Shown: in pieces, positions 1-8,463 of the stretch
Layout of the letters: every line of letters starts with the position of its first letter
How positions within the stretch are numbered: the first letter of the stretch is position 1
DNA from: Colimorpha sp045640985
GTDB lineage: Bacteria; Bacteroidota; Bacteroidia; Bacteroidales; P3
DNA length: 64,000 nt
Direction of reading: 5' to 3'
NCBI GenBank assembly: GCA_045640985.1
Contig: JAZUFZ010000037.1
Span: 5,170 to 69,169, forward strand
Program-made: the position numbers and the translations under genes
The notes under the pieces: generated by a model
What the model saw: the letters and a program-made list of their open reading frames with translations, nothing else
What the model was told of the DNA's origin: nothing
Database searches by the model: none

Positions 1-1135
1 GGCGATAAACGCCGATGACAACCGGAGCAGCTGAAAATGATGACGAAAACTCGTTATGCACACTATAATCGTACCAACCAGCTTTTTTCAAGACAGCATC
101 GGCAATGTAGTCTTTTCTGGTGCGGTTGCTCTGCACGATGGCGGTCATCATCTCTTGGGGTACGTCCTGATAGTTGGCAAGGAGCTGCTTGGTGTCTTTG
201 GGCAGACAATAGCCACCGTAGCCGAAGCTGGGGTTGTTATAATGCTGTCCGATTCTGGGATCCAAGCCGATTCCGTTAATGATGCTGATGGTATCGAGCC
301 CTTTCATCTCAGCGTATGTGTCGAGCTCGTTGAAGTAGCTGACGCGAAGGGCGAGATAGGTGTTGGCGAAGAGCTTGACAGCTTCAGCCTCTTTCATGCC
401 CATGAAAAGGACGGGGATGTCTTCTCGGGTTCCGTTCTCTTTGTGGTGGTCGGGACTGGGGGCGATGGCGGCATCTTGCAGGAGTTGGGCAAAGATATGT
501 GCCTGTTTCTCCATATAGTCCACATCGGTCACCTGAAGGATAGCTTCGTTCTCTTCCTCAAATTCTGCACGATTGATGATCTTGGGATAACCTACAATGA
601 TGCGGCTGGGATAGAGGTTGTCGTACAAGGCCTTGGACTCACGCAGAAACTCGGGACCGAAGAGAAGGTTGAAGCGCATAACTCCCTTGTTGGCATATCT
701 GAGATAGAGTCCGCGGGTATAGCCTACGGGGATGGTGCTCTTGATGACCATCGTGGCGGTGGGGTTTACCTTGAGGACTTTTTCTATCACATCTTCTACG
801 GCACTGGTGTCGAAGAAGTTCTTCTGGGTGTCGTAGTTGGTGGGGGCGGCTATCACGACGAAGTCGGCATCCTTGTAACCGTTCTCCCAATCGAGGGTAG
901 CTTTGAGGTTCAGCGGTTTCTGAAGGATGAAGTCGGGCTTTAGCTCACCTTTCTGAAGTGCGAGGTCTTCACGGAAGAAGCGCTCGATATAGTCGTCCTG
1001 GATGGGGGACTTGCGATTATTGACCATCTCGACACGTTCGGGAACGATATCGACGGAGGTAACTTCATTATGTTGTGCCAACAAGGTGGCGATACTCATA
1101 CCGACATAGCCGGTACCTGCAACGGATATTTTCAT
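1..1135 (-). CDS. ugd: UDP-glucose 6-dehydrogenase, 3' end cut by window edge
   Basis: Oxidises UDP-glucose to UDP-glucuronate with NAD+, supplying precursors for surface polysaccharide in the cytoplasm. About 378 codons are visible. The N-terminus reads MKISVAGTGYVGMSIA, the Rossmann GxGxxG nucleotide-binding motif. The central domain has FNELDTYAE, and the catalytic-cysteine region is FGYGGYCLPKDTK. The C-terminal UDP-binding domain starts (PVVIGVYR) and runs off the left edge, so only the last residues are missing. The ATG at 1135 is the only start directly before the Rossmann motif. An open frame on the opposite strand across this gene is a shadow. The upstream gap is filled with 9-nt repeats and shows no clear promoter. 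Confidence 0.93.
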   Translation of the reverse strand, partial: MKISVAGTGYVGMSIATLLAQHNEVTSVDIVPERVEMVNNRKSPIQDDYIERFFREDLALQKGELKPDFILQKPLNLKATLDWENGYKDADFVVIAAPTNYDTQKNFFDTSAVEDVIEKVLKVNPTATMVIKSTIPVGYTRGLYLRYANKGVMRFNLLFGPEFLRESKALYDNLYPSRIIVGYPKIINRAEFEEENEAILQVTDVDYMEKQAHIFAQLLQDAAIAPSPDHHKENGTREDIPVLFMGMKEAEAVKLFANTYLALRVSYFNELDTYAEMKGLDTISIINGIGLDPRIGQHYNNPSFGYGGYCLPKDTKQLLANYQDVPQEMMTAIVQSNRTRKDYIADAVLKKAGWYDYSVHNEFSSSFSAAPVVIGVYR

Positions 1136-1205
1136 GATTGTATTAATTTCGGAAATACGAATTGTTCAAATATTTTATTTGGCCACGGATTACTTGTCTT
1201 ATTTT

Positions 1206-1486
1206 GGAACACGAATTGCTCGAATTGCACGAATTTATTTAGCAACATCTTTTGATTCGTTTGATTCGTGAGATTCGTGTTCGTTTTGTCACGAATCGTG
1301 TGTTTTTTTATTAGGAACACGAATTGCTCGAATTGCACGAATTCTTTTTCTAACACGGATTGCACGGATGAGGGGCTTCGTACGATGACGGTTTGTATTT
1401 AGAACACAAATTACCAAAAATCAACCACGAATTAGTTCATAATCATCAATTAGAACGAACACGAATCGCACGAATTGAACGAATAA
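1206..1486. repeat. Intergenic arrays of 9-nt units (CACGAATTG family)
   Basis: The gap between ugd and nagB (1136-1646) has no gene. It holds several short runs of 9-nt units: CACGAATTG/CTCGAATTG/CACGAATTT at 1210-1236, three inverted units (GATTCG type) at 1254-1280, the same triplet again at 1318-1344, CACGGATTG/CACGGATGA at 1354-1371, and CACGAATCG/CACGAATTG/AACGAATAA at 1460-1486. The stretches at 1206-1235 and 1314-1343 are identical over 30 bases. No reading frame across it resembles a protein. Function unknown. Confidence 0.8.
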
Positions 1487-1646
1487 ATATGATAATGTTC
1501 TTGTCAGACTTCGTCCTTGTTGCTGTGTTGTTTCAATGCCTTATGTTAACAAGTTCACAACGCCATTGATTCACCACATCATCACCACAAATGGGGGTTC
1601 ACAAACATCATTCGATGACCGAGATAAATCTACGAGGCGACTGCCA

Positions 1647-2468
1647 CTATTTGTACAGCTGGGTGTATTTGTCGAGGATGCCTTCGAGGCGGGTCTTGTC
1701 TTTGAAGTACTGGTAGGTGCTGATCTTGAGTTCGGCACAGGCCTCTTCGTCGCAAGCAACAACGCCGTGGGGATGCATCTGGATCATGCTGGAGGTCCAC
1801 ATGTGGCTGACGCCGTTCTCGATCATGTGGTGCAATGCACGAGCTTTCTTGGGTCCGTTCACGAGAATCAGGACCTCACGGGCGTCCATCACGGTGCCGA
1901 CTCCTACGGTAAGGGCCTGCTTGGGCACCTTGGCTTCATCGTTGTCGAAGAAGCGGCAGTTGGCCTGGATGGTGTTGGTGGTGAGGGTCTTCATACGGGT
2001 GCGGGAAGCCAGACTGCTTCCGGGTTCGTTGAAGGCGATATGGCCGTCAGGACCTACGCCGCCCATAAAGAGATCGACTCCGCCTGCCTCAGCGATCATC
2101 TGTTCGTAATGGTCGCACTCGGCCTGAAGATCGGGAGCGTTGCCGTCGAGGATATGGACGTTCTCTTTCTTAATGTCGATATGGTTGAAGAAGTTATTCC
2201 ACATGAAACTGTGGTAGCTCTCGGGATGCTCGACAGGAAGACCTACGTATTCGTCCATATTGAAGGTAACGACGTTCTGGAACGAGAGGATTCCTTTCTT
2301 ATTGAGCTCTATCAGGTGCTGGTAGAGGCCAAGCGGGGAGCTGCCGGTGGGACATCCCAGGACAAAAGGATGTGCTGCTGTGGGATTAAAATCAAGGATA
2401 CGTTTGGCCACATAGTTGGCAGCCCATAACGACATTTCGTCGTAATCTTTGGTAATGACGAGTTCCAT
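1647..2468 (-). CDS. nagB: Glucosamine-6-phosphate deaminase
   Basis: Converts glucosamine-6-phosphate to fructose-6-phosphate plus ammonia, feeding amino sugars into glycolysis. The product is 273 aa, the usual NagB length. FNMDEY puts the catalytic Asp at residue 72, and GPDGHIAFNE gives Asp141, His143 and Glu148, the same numbers as the E. coli catalytic set. The start at 2468 (MELVITKDYDEM) is chosen because the 34 codons upstream are unlike the family and lie in the transcribed leader. A clear promoter about 170 bp upstream implies a long 5' UTR containing a GGTCAGT/ACTGACC inverted repeat (2582-2588 with 2618-2624). It appears monocistronic. Confidence 0.95.
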   Translation of the reverse strand: MELVITKDYDEMSLWAANYVAKRILDFNPTAAHPFVLGCPTGSSPLGLYQHLIELNKKGILSFQNVVTFNMDEYVGLPVEHPESYHSFMWNNFFNHIDIKKENVHILDGNAPDLQAECDHYEQMIAEAGGVDLFMGGVGPDGHIAFNEPGSSLASRTRMKTLTTNTIQANCRFFDNDEAKVPKQALTVGVGTVMDAREVLILVNGPKKARALHHMIENGVSHMWTSSMIQMHPHGVVACDEEACAELKISTYQYFKDKTRLEGILDKYTQLYK

Positions 2469-2636
2469 ATTATATTTGGTTTTTAATTGCAAATCGACAG
2501 ACCTATGGATGGCAATCCCATAAATCGAATAGATGAGATATTTTTCAAGGTATATATAACCACAGGGCACGGCTACGCCGCGGTCAGTCCCATTGAATCG
2601 CCTTAAAATCGGACAAAACTGACCTATATTACATCT

Positions 2637-2669
2637 GCAAAGATAAACTATTTTTTTGAACTGACCAAA
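2637..2669 (-). promoter_or_regulatory. Bacteroidota-type promoter of nagB
   Basis: On the minus strand, TTTG (2666-2669) and TATCTTTGC (2637-2645) are separated by 20 bp, matching the -33/-7 consensus of the Bacteroidota primary sigma factor. Transcription should start near 2630, giving a 5' UTR of about 160 nt. The spacer begins with GGTCAGTT, as in two other promoters of this window. Confidence 0.75.
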
Positions 2670-3010
2670 TATTTTATATTTAATAATATGAAGTTATTCA
2701 TTATTCATTTTGTAACTTGTTTAGTATAAGTTTATTTCATATATTTGAAATCTTGTTGATTTTTGAAGGAAACAGCTTCCCATAGCTATATATTTTTGAA
2801 AATAAGAACATTTTTTTTTGAATTTTTAACCTAATCGATGTTGGTTTCATTTACCCAATTTACGATGACGGAAGTTGCCAGATTCCGTTGGCTCGCCAGA
2901 TTAGGATGAATAGAAGGTAGTCTTGCTTTTCCCTTTTTGCTTCGTGGTACCTCACAAGTAAGGTCGAGACTTCTATATCGTTTTGCCGTCCCGCATAGGG
3001 CCGGAACACG

Positions 3011-3054
3011 GAGTTACCACGGAGATACCAGAGAGATACCACGGAGATACTAGC
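3011..3054. repeat. 11-nt-period array, site 1
   Basis: Four consecutive 11-nt units: GAGTTACCACG, GAGATACCAGA, GAGATACCACG, GAGATACTAGC. The rest of the gap from about 2670 to 3170 is AT-rich with no convincing gene; a 65-codon frame running through the array is rejected. Related arrays occur at 11891-11998, 47692-47735 and 54637-54680. Confidence 0.8.
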
Positions 3055-3171
3055 CATACAGAGGTGGAATCAAGCTACGAAAACGCCACCAGATAGACCA
3101 TCATTCCGGTCGATTCTTTCCGACTTTCATCTGGATGACGAATCGAAAAGAAACACAAAAGTTACCTGAAA

Positions 3172-3204
3172 TTTGCGTATGTGAGATTTTTTGTGTAATT
3201 TTGC
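3172..3204 (+). promoter_or_regulatory. Promoter of the UDG-like gene
   Basis: TTTG at 3172-3175, a 20-bp spacer and TAATTTTGC at 3196-3204 match the Bacteroidota consensus. The predicted transcription start falls at about 3211, practically on the ATG at 3212, so the mRNA may be leaderless or nearly so. Confidence 0.7.
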
Positions 3205-3211
3205 AATTTGT

Positions 3212-3820
3212 ATGGAAGATATTTTCACCAATAACGAGGGTCCGAGCCTTGGAGAGTCTCACCCGCTGAAACCTTTTCTACCCAAGGAGGGGAAACTGCT
3301 GATGCTGGGGTCGTTTCCGCCACAGAAAAAGCGATGGTGTATGGACTTTTTCTACCCGAACTTCTCGAACGATATGTGGAGGGTGATGGGGCTGGCGTTT
3401 TATGAAGATCCGCAGCATTTTGTAGATACGATGCAGCGGTGCTACAAACTGACGGAAATAACAGAATTTCTTGTAGCGAAAGGTATCGGTTTGTATGATA
3501 CCGCTTGTGTCGTCAAGCGGCTCAAAGACAACGCTTCCGATAAAGAACTTGAGGTGGTGGAATACACCGATATCGAGGCCTTACTGGAACAGATGCCTAC
3601 TTGCCGCACACTTGCCACCACAGGACAGAAAGCCACAGAAACCCTTTGCGAGCATTACGAAATTCCGCAACCTAAGATTGGTGTCGCCTGCGGATTTATG
3701 CTGCACGACAAGCAGATGACGCTCTATCGGATGCCGAGCACTTCCAGAGCCTATCCGCTTCCGCTGCAGAAGAAAGCGGAGGCCTACAAACGGATGTTTG
3801 AAGCAATAGGAATACTATAA
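3212..3820 (+). CDS. Uracil-DNA glycosylase superfamily protein
   Basis: A 202-aa cytoplasmic protein that resembles the uracil/mismatch-specific DNA glycosylase fold. LMLGSFPP sits near residue 28 where such enzymes carry their first active-site loop, followed by a FFYPN stretch and a C-terminal MPSTSRAYPLPLQKK stretch resembling the second DNA-binding loop. These enzymes excise damaged bases in base-excision repair. The exact family and substrate cannot be told from the sequence alone. The ATG at 3212 is preferred over an upstream TTG at 3191, which overlaps the promoter's -7 element. It is convergent with porQ downstream. Confidence 0.7.
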   Translation: MEDIFTNNEGPSLGESHPLKPFLPKEGKLLMLGSFPPQKKRWCMDFFYPNFSNDMWRVMGLAFYEDPQHFVDTMQRCYKLTEITEFLVAKGIGLYDTACVVKRLKDNASDKELEVVEYTDIEALLEQMPTCRTLATTGQKATETLCEHYEIPQPKIGVACGFMLHDKQMTLYRMPSTSRAYPLPLQKKAEAYKRMFEAIGIL

Positions 3821-3863
3821 GCAACTTCTAAGAATCGTTTTTAGAAGTCACCTTAAGAAACCG

Positions 3864-4904
3864 CTAAAAATGCTTGGTGACTGAGATAAAATTGGGAGCC
3901 TGGCCGAGGTGATAGTTGTTGCGGGCGTAAGCAAAATCGAGCCCTTTTACCCGAAATCCGATACCAAATGAAAAACCGCTGGTGTTGAACGCCTCGTAGG
4001 TGAGAGATTTTATTTCACGGGCCTGACGGTGGTTATAGCCCACACGCGCATAGAAGGCCGATCCGAGATTCATTTCTAAACCCAGCTGAATATGTCGGAA
4101 AAGATTATCCGCAATCAATGCCGCCTTACTTGTCCTATGCACTTCTCCGAACATGTCGGTTGTTTCGGTGGGCTGCAGCGGATCATCATACATCAGGTTC
4201 CACCGTTGCAGTTCGGTAGCAGCCACAAAGACCCTAAATGGGGCGTTTTCGAGTTTATAGCTCATCGCGGCGCTCAACTCAAACGGTATCGACTCTACAC
4301 TTCCGTCAAAAGTCAGAATCTGGGCTCCGATATTGCGTGCCATCGCGGTAGCGGAAAACCTCCGGCTGTCATTCACATAACTCGCTGAAACATCCAGCGC
4401 AAGTGCCACTCCCGCATATATATAGTATTGAGAAAGGACCGGTTTGAAATTTGCCCCTATGCTGAAATTGGGATTGACAGCCATCCCCCACCCTACCGTC
4501 AAGGCATAGTCACCTGCCGAAAAACGGCCTGTAGGATTTTCGTATTCATCGTATCCTTCAAAGGATCCGTAGCTCATGAAACGCATACCAACCAGAAACG
4601 TGCCCACTTTCTTGGTGCTGAAGCCGTAAGCCAGCGAGCCGAAATTGGTTCCCTGGAACATGCCGACATAGTTCAAGGAAAACACCTTATCGAAGCGACT
4701 GTCTATCAAGGAAGGGTTATCCAGCACAATATTGATATCACTGTCATAGAGCGAGATATAATCCATACCCAAACCGGCAGAACGTGCCGAAGTGGTCATA
4801 TCCAATACCGACAACGTGCCGAGACCCGCCACCTGTGCGCGAGCCAATCCACAACACAGCCAAGCAGGAATCAAAACCAGCAGTATGGATTTCAGCAATC
4901 TCAT
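3864..4904 (-). CDS. porQ: Type IX secretion system protein PorQ
   Basis: A 346-aa outer-membrane beta-barrel-like protein with a signal peptide (MRLLKSILLVLIPAWLCCGLA, cleaved around ARAQ). The early LSVLDMTTSARSAGLGM segment is the hallmark start of the PorQ/PorV-like barrel, and alternating amphipathic strands follow to a C-terminal phenylalanine (SVTKHF). PorQ belongs to the T9SS attachment apparatus that processes and anchors cargo on the cell surface. That fits the T9SS-type C-terminal domains on proteins elsewhere in this window. The next gene upstream, a WG-repeat protein, ends only 14 bp away, so the two are probably co-transcribed. Confidence 0.85.
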   Translation of the reverse strand: MRLLKSILLVLIPAWLCCGLARAQVAGLGTLSVLDMTTSARSAGLGMDYISLYDSDINIVLDNPSLIDSRFDKVFSLNYVGMFQGTNFGSLAYGFSTKKVGTFLVGMRFMSYGSFEGYDEYENPTGRFSAGDYALTVGWGMAVNPNFSIGANFKPVLSQYYIYAGVALALDVSASYVNDSRRFSATAMARNIGAQILTFDGSVESIPFELSAAMSYKLENAPFRVFVAATELQRWNLMYDDPLQPTETTDMFGEVHRTSKAALIADNLFRHIQLGLEMNLGSAFYARVGYNHRQAREIKSLTYEAFNTSGFSFGIGFRVKGLDFAYARNNYHLGQAPNFISVTKHF

Positions 4905-4918
4905 CTCCTGAACGGATA

Positions 4919-5410
4919 TCAGTTATCCCAGATTTCATTTCCGCCGGCATCCAGATGGCCCGTGCGCATCTTCTTGCCTTCGCGGATTTTCACCACATAT
5001 TTTCCGTTATAAATCATCACCTCGTCATACTTGAACTCGGTAACGAAGCGGCCCTGCACATTGATGAAAGCCCACTTGCCCTTCTGACGCACGGCGGCGA
5101 AGTTATAGGTGTAATGATTCTTGGGATAGTCGATTTCGCACACACAGGCATCGTAAATGATGTCGGTAAGTTTTTCGCCACTCACACCCACGAAACCCCA
5201 TTTCCCATTCTGGGAAACCGGATACATGCCACCGTTGGTTTCATAAAGCACCGCCGAATATTTCGGCAGAATCACCCAACGGTCATTATCGTCCACGTAG
5301 CCCCATTTGCCGTTGTCATCCTTCATAGGATAGTAAAACGGATATGCGTCCTGCGCCAGGAGCTGACTCAAGGAAAGCAACAAAACGGCTACCGTAAAAA
5401 GTTTTTTCAT
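4919..5410 (-). CDS. Exported WG-repeat protein
   Basis: A 163-aa protein with signal peptide MKKLFTVAVLLLSLSQLLAQ and at least three WG-type beta repeats (NGKWGYVDDND, NGKWGFVGVSGE, KGKWAFINVQGR). The WG-repeat family is widespread in Bacteroidota and its molecular role is not well established. The start at 5410 is chosen because it begins the signal peptide; 23 upstream codons in frame look like non-coding DNA. It lies directly upstream of porQ and about 70 bp downstream of kamA, all on the same strand. A larger WG-repeat protein is encoded at 37557-38912. Confidence 0.8.
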   Translation of the reverse strand: MKKLFTVAVLLLSLSQLLAQDAYPFYYPMKDDNGKWGYVDDNDRWVILPKYSAVLYETNGGMYPVSQNGKWGFVGVSGEKLTDIIYDACVCEIDYPKNHYTYNFAAVRQKGKWAFINVQGRFVTEFKYDEVMIYNGKYVVKIREGKKMRTGHLDAGGNEIWDN

Positions 5411-5479
5411 GACTTGTTTTGAATAATAAAAACGGGGAGGCGGCCCAAAGACCATCTCCCCTATTTTATGGTGAAACAA

Positions 5480-6730
5480 TTAGTGTTTCTTGTTACGTTC
5501 GTGACGCATCAGATGACTTGGTTCGAGGGACATACGGTCGGTCTCGAGCAGAGAAGCAACACCTTCGTCGATTCTGCGTTTTGCTTCGCAAGCCGGGCAA
5601 TGGCATTCTTCCTTATAGTCGGTTGGTTCAGTATAGGTAGTGATAACGCCTTCGAAGTTACGCAGAATAACCTTGTTAGGGCTCTGTGAAATTACGTAGT
5701 TAGGCATTACTGGGGTCTTTCCGCCACCACCGGGAGCATCCACTACGAAGGTTGGAACTGCATAGCCTGAGGTATGACCACGGAGCGCTTCGATGATTTC
5801 GATACCCTTGCTGACAGGAGTACGGAAATGAGAGATACCCATGCTGAGGTCGCACTGATAGATGTAGTAAGGACGAACACGGTTCTTAACCAATGCGTGC
5901 ATCAGGCTCTTCATTACATGAACGCAGTCGTTTACGCCACGGAGCAGTACAGTCTGGTTACCCAGAGGAATACCAGCGTTAGCCAGCTTAGCGAGAGCTG
6001 CACTTGCGTCAGGAGTCATCTCGTTAGGATGGTTGAAGTGGGTGTTGAGCCACAGTGGGTGATATTTCTTCAAAGTCTCGCAGAGATGATCGGTAATACG
6101 CTGTGGGCAAACCACAGGAGTACGGCTGCCGATACGAACTACTTCCACATGGTCGATCTTGCGCAGACGGCCAAGAATATAGTCAAGTTTTTCGTCGCTT
6201 ACCATGAGTGCATCACCACCGGAGAGCAGCACGTCGCGGACACATTCGGTCTTTTCGATATAAGCCAGGCACTTTTCGATGCGCTCGTCTGGACTTTCAG
6301 CATCCTTCTGACCTGCAAAACGGCGACGGGTGCAGTGACGGCAGTACATAGAGCACATATCGGTGATCAGGAAAAGCACGCGGTCTGGGTAACGGTGGGT
6401 CAGTCCTGGAGCAGGGCTGTCTTCGTCTTCGTGCAGAGGGTCAAGAAGATCGCTTGGATCGATATAGGTCTCAGCATCGGTAGGAACGCACTGGCGACGA
6501 ACTGGGTCGTATGGGTCGTTAGGATCGATCAGAGAGATGTAGTATGGAGTGATAGCCATACGGAATTTTGCCAAAGCCTTGGCGCAGCCTTCTTCCTGTT
6601 CAGGGGTAAGGGCCACATATTTCTTGAGCTGTTCCAGAGTCTCGATACGGTTATTTACCTGCCATCTCCAGTCATTCCACTGTTCGTCGGAAACTTCCGG
6701 GAAAAGCTCTTTTCTTCTGTTTACTTGCAT
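5480..6730 (-). CDS. kamA: L-lysine 2,3-aminomutase
   Basis: A radical-SAM, PLP-dependent enzyme interconverting L-lysine and L-beta-lysine, the first step of lysine fermentation. The product is 416 aa, the length of the clostridial enzyme. The 4Fe-4S/SAM motif CSMYCRHC gives Cys126, Cys130 and Cys133. LLSGGDALM follows, and GGGGK puts the PLP lysine at 338. It shares a strand with kdd, 67 bp upstream, so the pair is a likely operon (kdd first). The later pathway genes (kamDE, kce, kal) are not in this window. A role in beta-lysine osmolyte synthesis is possible but less likely next to kdd. Confidence 0.95.
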   Translation of the reverse strand: MQVNRRKELFPEVSDEQWNDWRWQVNNRIETLEQLKKYVALTPEQEEGCAKALAKFRMAITPYYISLIDPNDPYDPVRRQCVPTDAETYIDPSDLLDPLHEDEDSPAPGLTHRYPDRVLFLITDMCSMYCRHCTRRRFAGQKDAESPDERIEKCLAYIEKTECVRDVLLSGGDALMVSDEKLDYILGRLRKIDHVEVVRIGSRTPVVCPQRITDHLCETLKKYHPLWLNTHFNHPNEMTPDASAALAKLANAGIPLGNQTVLLRGVNDCVHVMKSLMHALVKNRVRPYYIYQCDLSMGISHFRTPVSKGIEIIEALRGHTSGYAVPTFVVDAPGGGGKTPVMPNYVISQSPNKVILRNFEGVITTYTEPTDYKEECHCPACEAKRRIDEGVASLLETDRMSLEPSHLMRHERNKKH

Positions 6731-6797
6731 AATTAATATGTATTTGGTAAATTCAAATACTCACAGATGGGCGAACCCACCTGTGAGCATAATGGTC

Positions 6798-7871
6798 TTA
6801 AGCGTAGAGTTCTTCGAAGATCTTGCGCAGCTTAGGAGACTCGCGGAGTTCCTGAAGGGTGAACTCGGCATGACCCTTGGTGTAGCCGTTACCCATAATC
6901 ATGTTCACGTCTGCTCCGATACCTTCAGCACCGAGGGAAGCCTTGGTGAAGCTGGTAGCCATAGAGAAGAAGTAAACGGTACCGTCATCCTTGGTGCACA
7001 ATACAGCGGTCATTTCCTGATCTGGAACGTTTACGCAGTTGATGGTAACGTCAGCCATCTTACCGTTGGTGAGTTCATAAACGAGTTCGTAGATTTCTAC
7101 TGGGGTCTTGCCGGCAACAGAAACAACGACATCGCAGAATTCGAGGTCTTTCAGACGGTTGGTTGATTTTGGGCTGTTGGTCAGACCGATAACCTTACCG
7201 GTAACGCCGACACGTTTCTTAGCCTCGTAGCAGCAGAGCATACCGCTCTTTCCACCAGCGCCGAGAATAACTACATTCTGACCATACTGGCAGAGTTTTG
7301 CAGTCTGTGCAGGAGCACCGGCAACATCGAGTGCGCTCAAAGAGAGTTTCTCCGGGAGGTCGCTTGGGATCTTGGCATAGATACCGCTTTCGAAGAGGAT
7401 AGCTTTACCCTTGATGTCCACCTGGTCGATTTCAGGACGGATTTCGAGAATCTCGTCGATACGGAGAGGAGTCAGTGAAAGGCTTACGAGGGTAGCGATA
7501 CGGTCACCTTCCTGGAGGTCGATTTTACCCTTCAAAGCGTCACCAATCTTTTCTACCTTACCGAGCAGCATACCACCAGAACCGGTACGACGGTTACGAT
7601 GTTTGCCCTGGAGTTCCACATTCAGAAGCATCTCTTTCTTGATTTCTTCCATAATCTTTTCTTGAGAAGCACCTTCACCAGCCTGCTGTTTAGCATAGTT
7701 GTGGATATCGGTAAAAGAAGCAGAATCGATATTCAAAGTCTGAACGTCAATCAGGATTTCATTGTCATAGATTTCATCCATGTTGTTATCCAACTTGTTT
7801 GCTGGCTGTGGCAGCACGCCCTTAGGCTCAATTACACGGTGTGTACCGTATTTGTTACCTTTTTTCTGCAT
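6798..7871 (-). CDS. kdd: L-erythro-3,5-diaminohexanoate dehydrogenase
   Basis: Oxidatively deaminates 3,5-diaminohexanoate to 5-amino-3-oxohexanoate with NAD(P)+ in the lysine fermentation pathway. The 357-aa product starts MQKKGNKYGTHRVIEPKGVLPQ, typical of the family, and has a Rossmann segment VVILGAGGKSGMLC near residue 205. The central domain resembles medium-chain dehydrogenases. It is the first gene of a two-gene unit with kamA. A TATCTTTGT -7-like box lies at 7935-7943, but its -33 box is weak, so the promoter is tentative. Confidence 0.92.
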   Translation of the reverse strand: MQKKGNKYGTHRVIEPKGVLPQPANKLDNNMDEIYDNEILIDVQTLNIDSASFTDIHNYAKQQAGEGASQEKIMEEIKKEMLLNVELQGKHRNRRTGSGGMLLGKVEKIGDALKGKIDLQEGDRIATLVSLSLTPLRIDEILEIRPEIDQVDIKGKAILFESGIYAKIPSDLPEKLSLSALDVAGAPAQTAKLCQYGQNVVILGAGGKSGMLCCYEAKKRVGVTGKVIGLTNSPKSTNRLKDLEFCDVVVSVAGKTPVEIYELVYELTNGKMADVTINCVNVPDQEMTAVLCTKDDGTVYFFSMATSFTKASLGAEGIGADVNMIMGNGYTKGHAEFTLQELRESPKLRKIFEELYA

Positions 7872-8053
7872 AATATTATACTTATTTTAATGATTATTAA
7901 TTTATTATACTTATTATTCGGAATAATCCGAGTTACAAAGATACGAATAATTTTTGAATATTAAAGAAAAAAATCAAAAAAAAGTTATCAACAGCGTGAG
8001 AAATCCGCCCATAATGGGGTTCTGATGTATGGAAACCGTCCTGCTTAAGAACT

Positions 8054-8079
8054 AAAAAAGGAACAACGCCTGTTGTTCC
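8054..8079 (-). terminator. Rho-independent terminator after the tRNA-Arg pair
   Basis: On the minus strand GGAACAAC (8072-8079) and GTTGTTCC (8060-8067) form an 8-bp stem with a 4-nt loop followed by six T (8054-8059). It lies 10 bp downstream of the first tRNA-Arg, so it ends the tRNA transcript. Confidence 0.85.
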
Positions 8080-8088
8080 CTTCTTTAG

Positions 8089-8162
8089 TGACTCCGGCAG
8101 GATTCAAACCTGCAACCTTCTGATCCGTAGTCAGATGCTCTATTCAGTTGAGCCACGGAGCC
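8089..8162 (-). tRNA. tRNA-Arg (anticodon ACG)
   Basis: A 74-nt cloverleaf: acceptor GGCTCCG with CGGAGTC, D arm GCTC...GAGC, anticodon stem TCTGA/TCAGA with loop CTACGGA (anticodon ACG), and T arm GCAGG TTTGAAT CCTGC. The 3' CCA is not encoded. Identical to the copy at 8221-8294. Confidence 0.96.
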
Positions 8163-8220
8163 ATTAGCTCTGCGGGACTTCTCTCGTCCCTCTCTTTATA
8201 ATCACCCTCGCATATCTTTT

Positions 8221-8294
8221 TGTGACTCCGGCAGGATTCAAACCTGCAACCTTCTGATCCGTAGTCAGATGCTCTATTCAGTTGAGCCACGGAG
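8221..8294 (-). tRNA. tRNA-Arg (anticodon ACG), second identical copy
   Basis: Base-for-base copy of the tRNA at 8089-8162, 58 bp upstream on the same strand. It is the promoter-proximal copy. One promoter upstream and one terminator downstream suggest a dicistronic tRNA transcript. Confidence 0.96.
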
Positions 8295-8352
8295 CCAAAT
8301 CCGTATTAGATTTTTATCGTTTCCAGGGGTTTCCGAAACCTCGAAAACGGGT

Positions 8353-8384
8353 GCAAAAGTACACACTTTTTCCCACCCGACAAA
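8353..8384 (-). promoter_or_regulatory. Promoter of the tRNA-Arg pair
   Basis: Minus-strand TTTG (8381-8384), 19-bp spacer and TACTTTTGC (8353-8361), about 60 bp upstream of the first tRNA. Confidence 0.7.
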
Positions 8385-8463
8385 ATTTTTCTCACTTTTT
8401 TTTTCTTTACTGCTGTACAACAGCCACATTTTCAAGCATTACCACACTCAAATATTTTGGAAA

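Noticed and set aside
56..943. Long open frame on the plus strand across ugd
   Set aside because: It is antisense to a clearly recognised UDP-glucose dehydrogenase and its translation has no family features.
2860..3057. 65-codon minus-strand frame
   Set aside because: It runs through the 11-nt array; an 11-nt period shifts frame each unit, so it is not coding.
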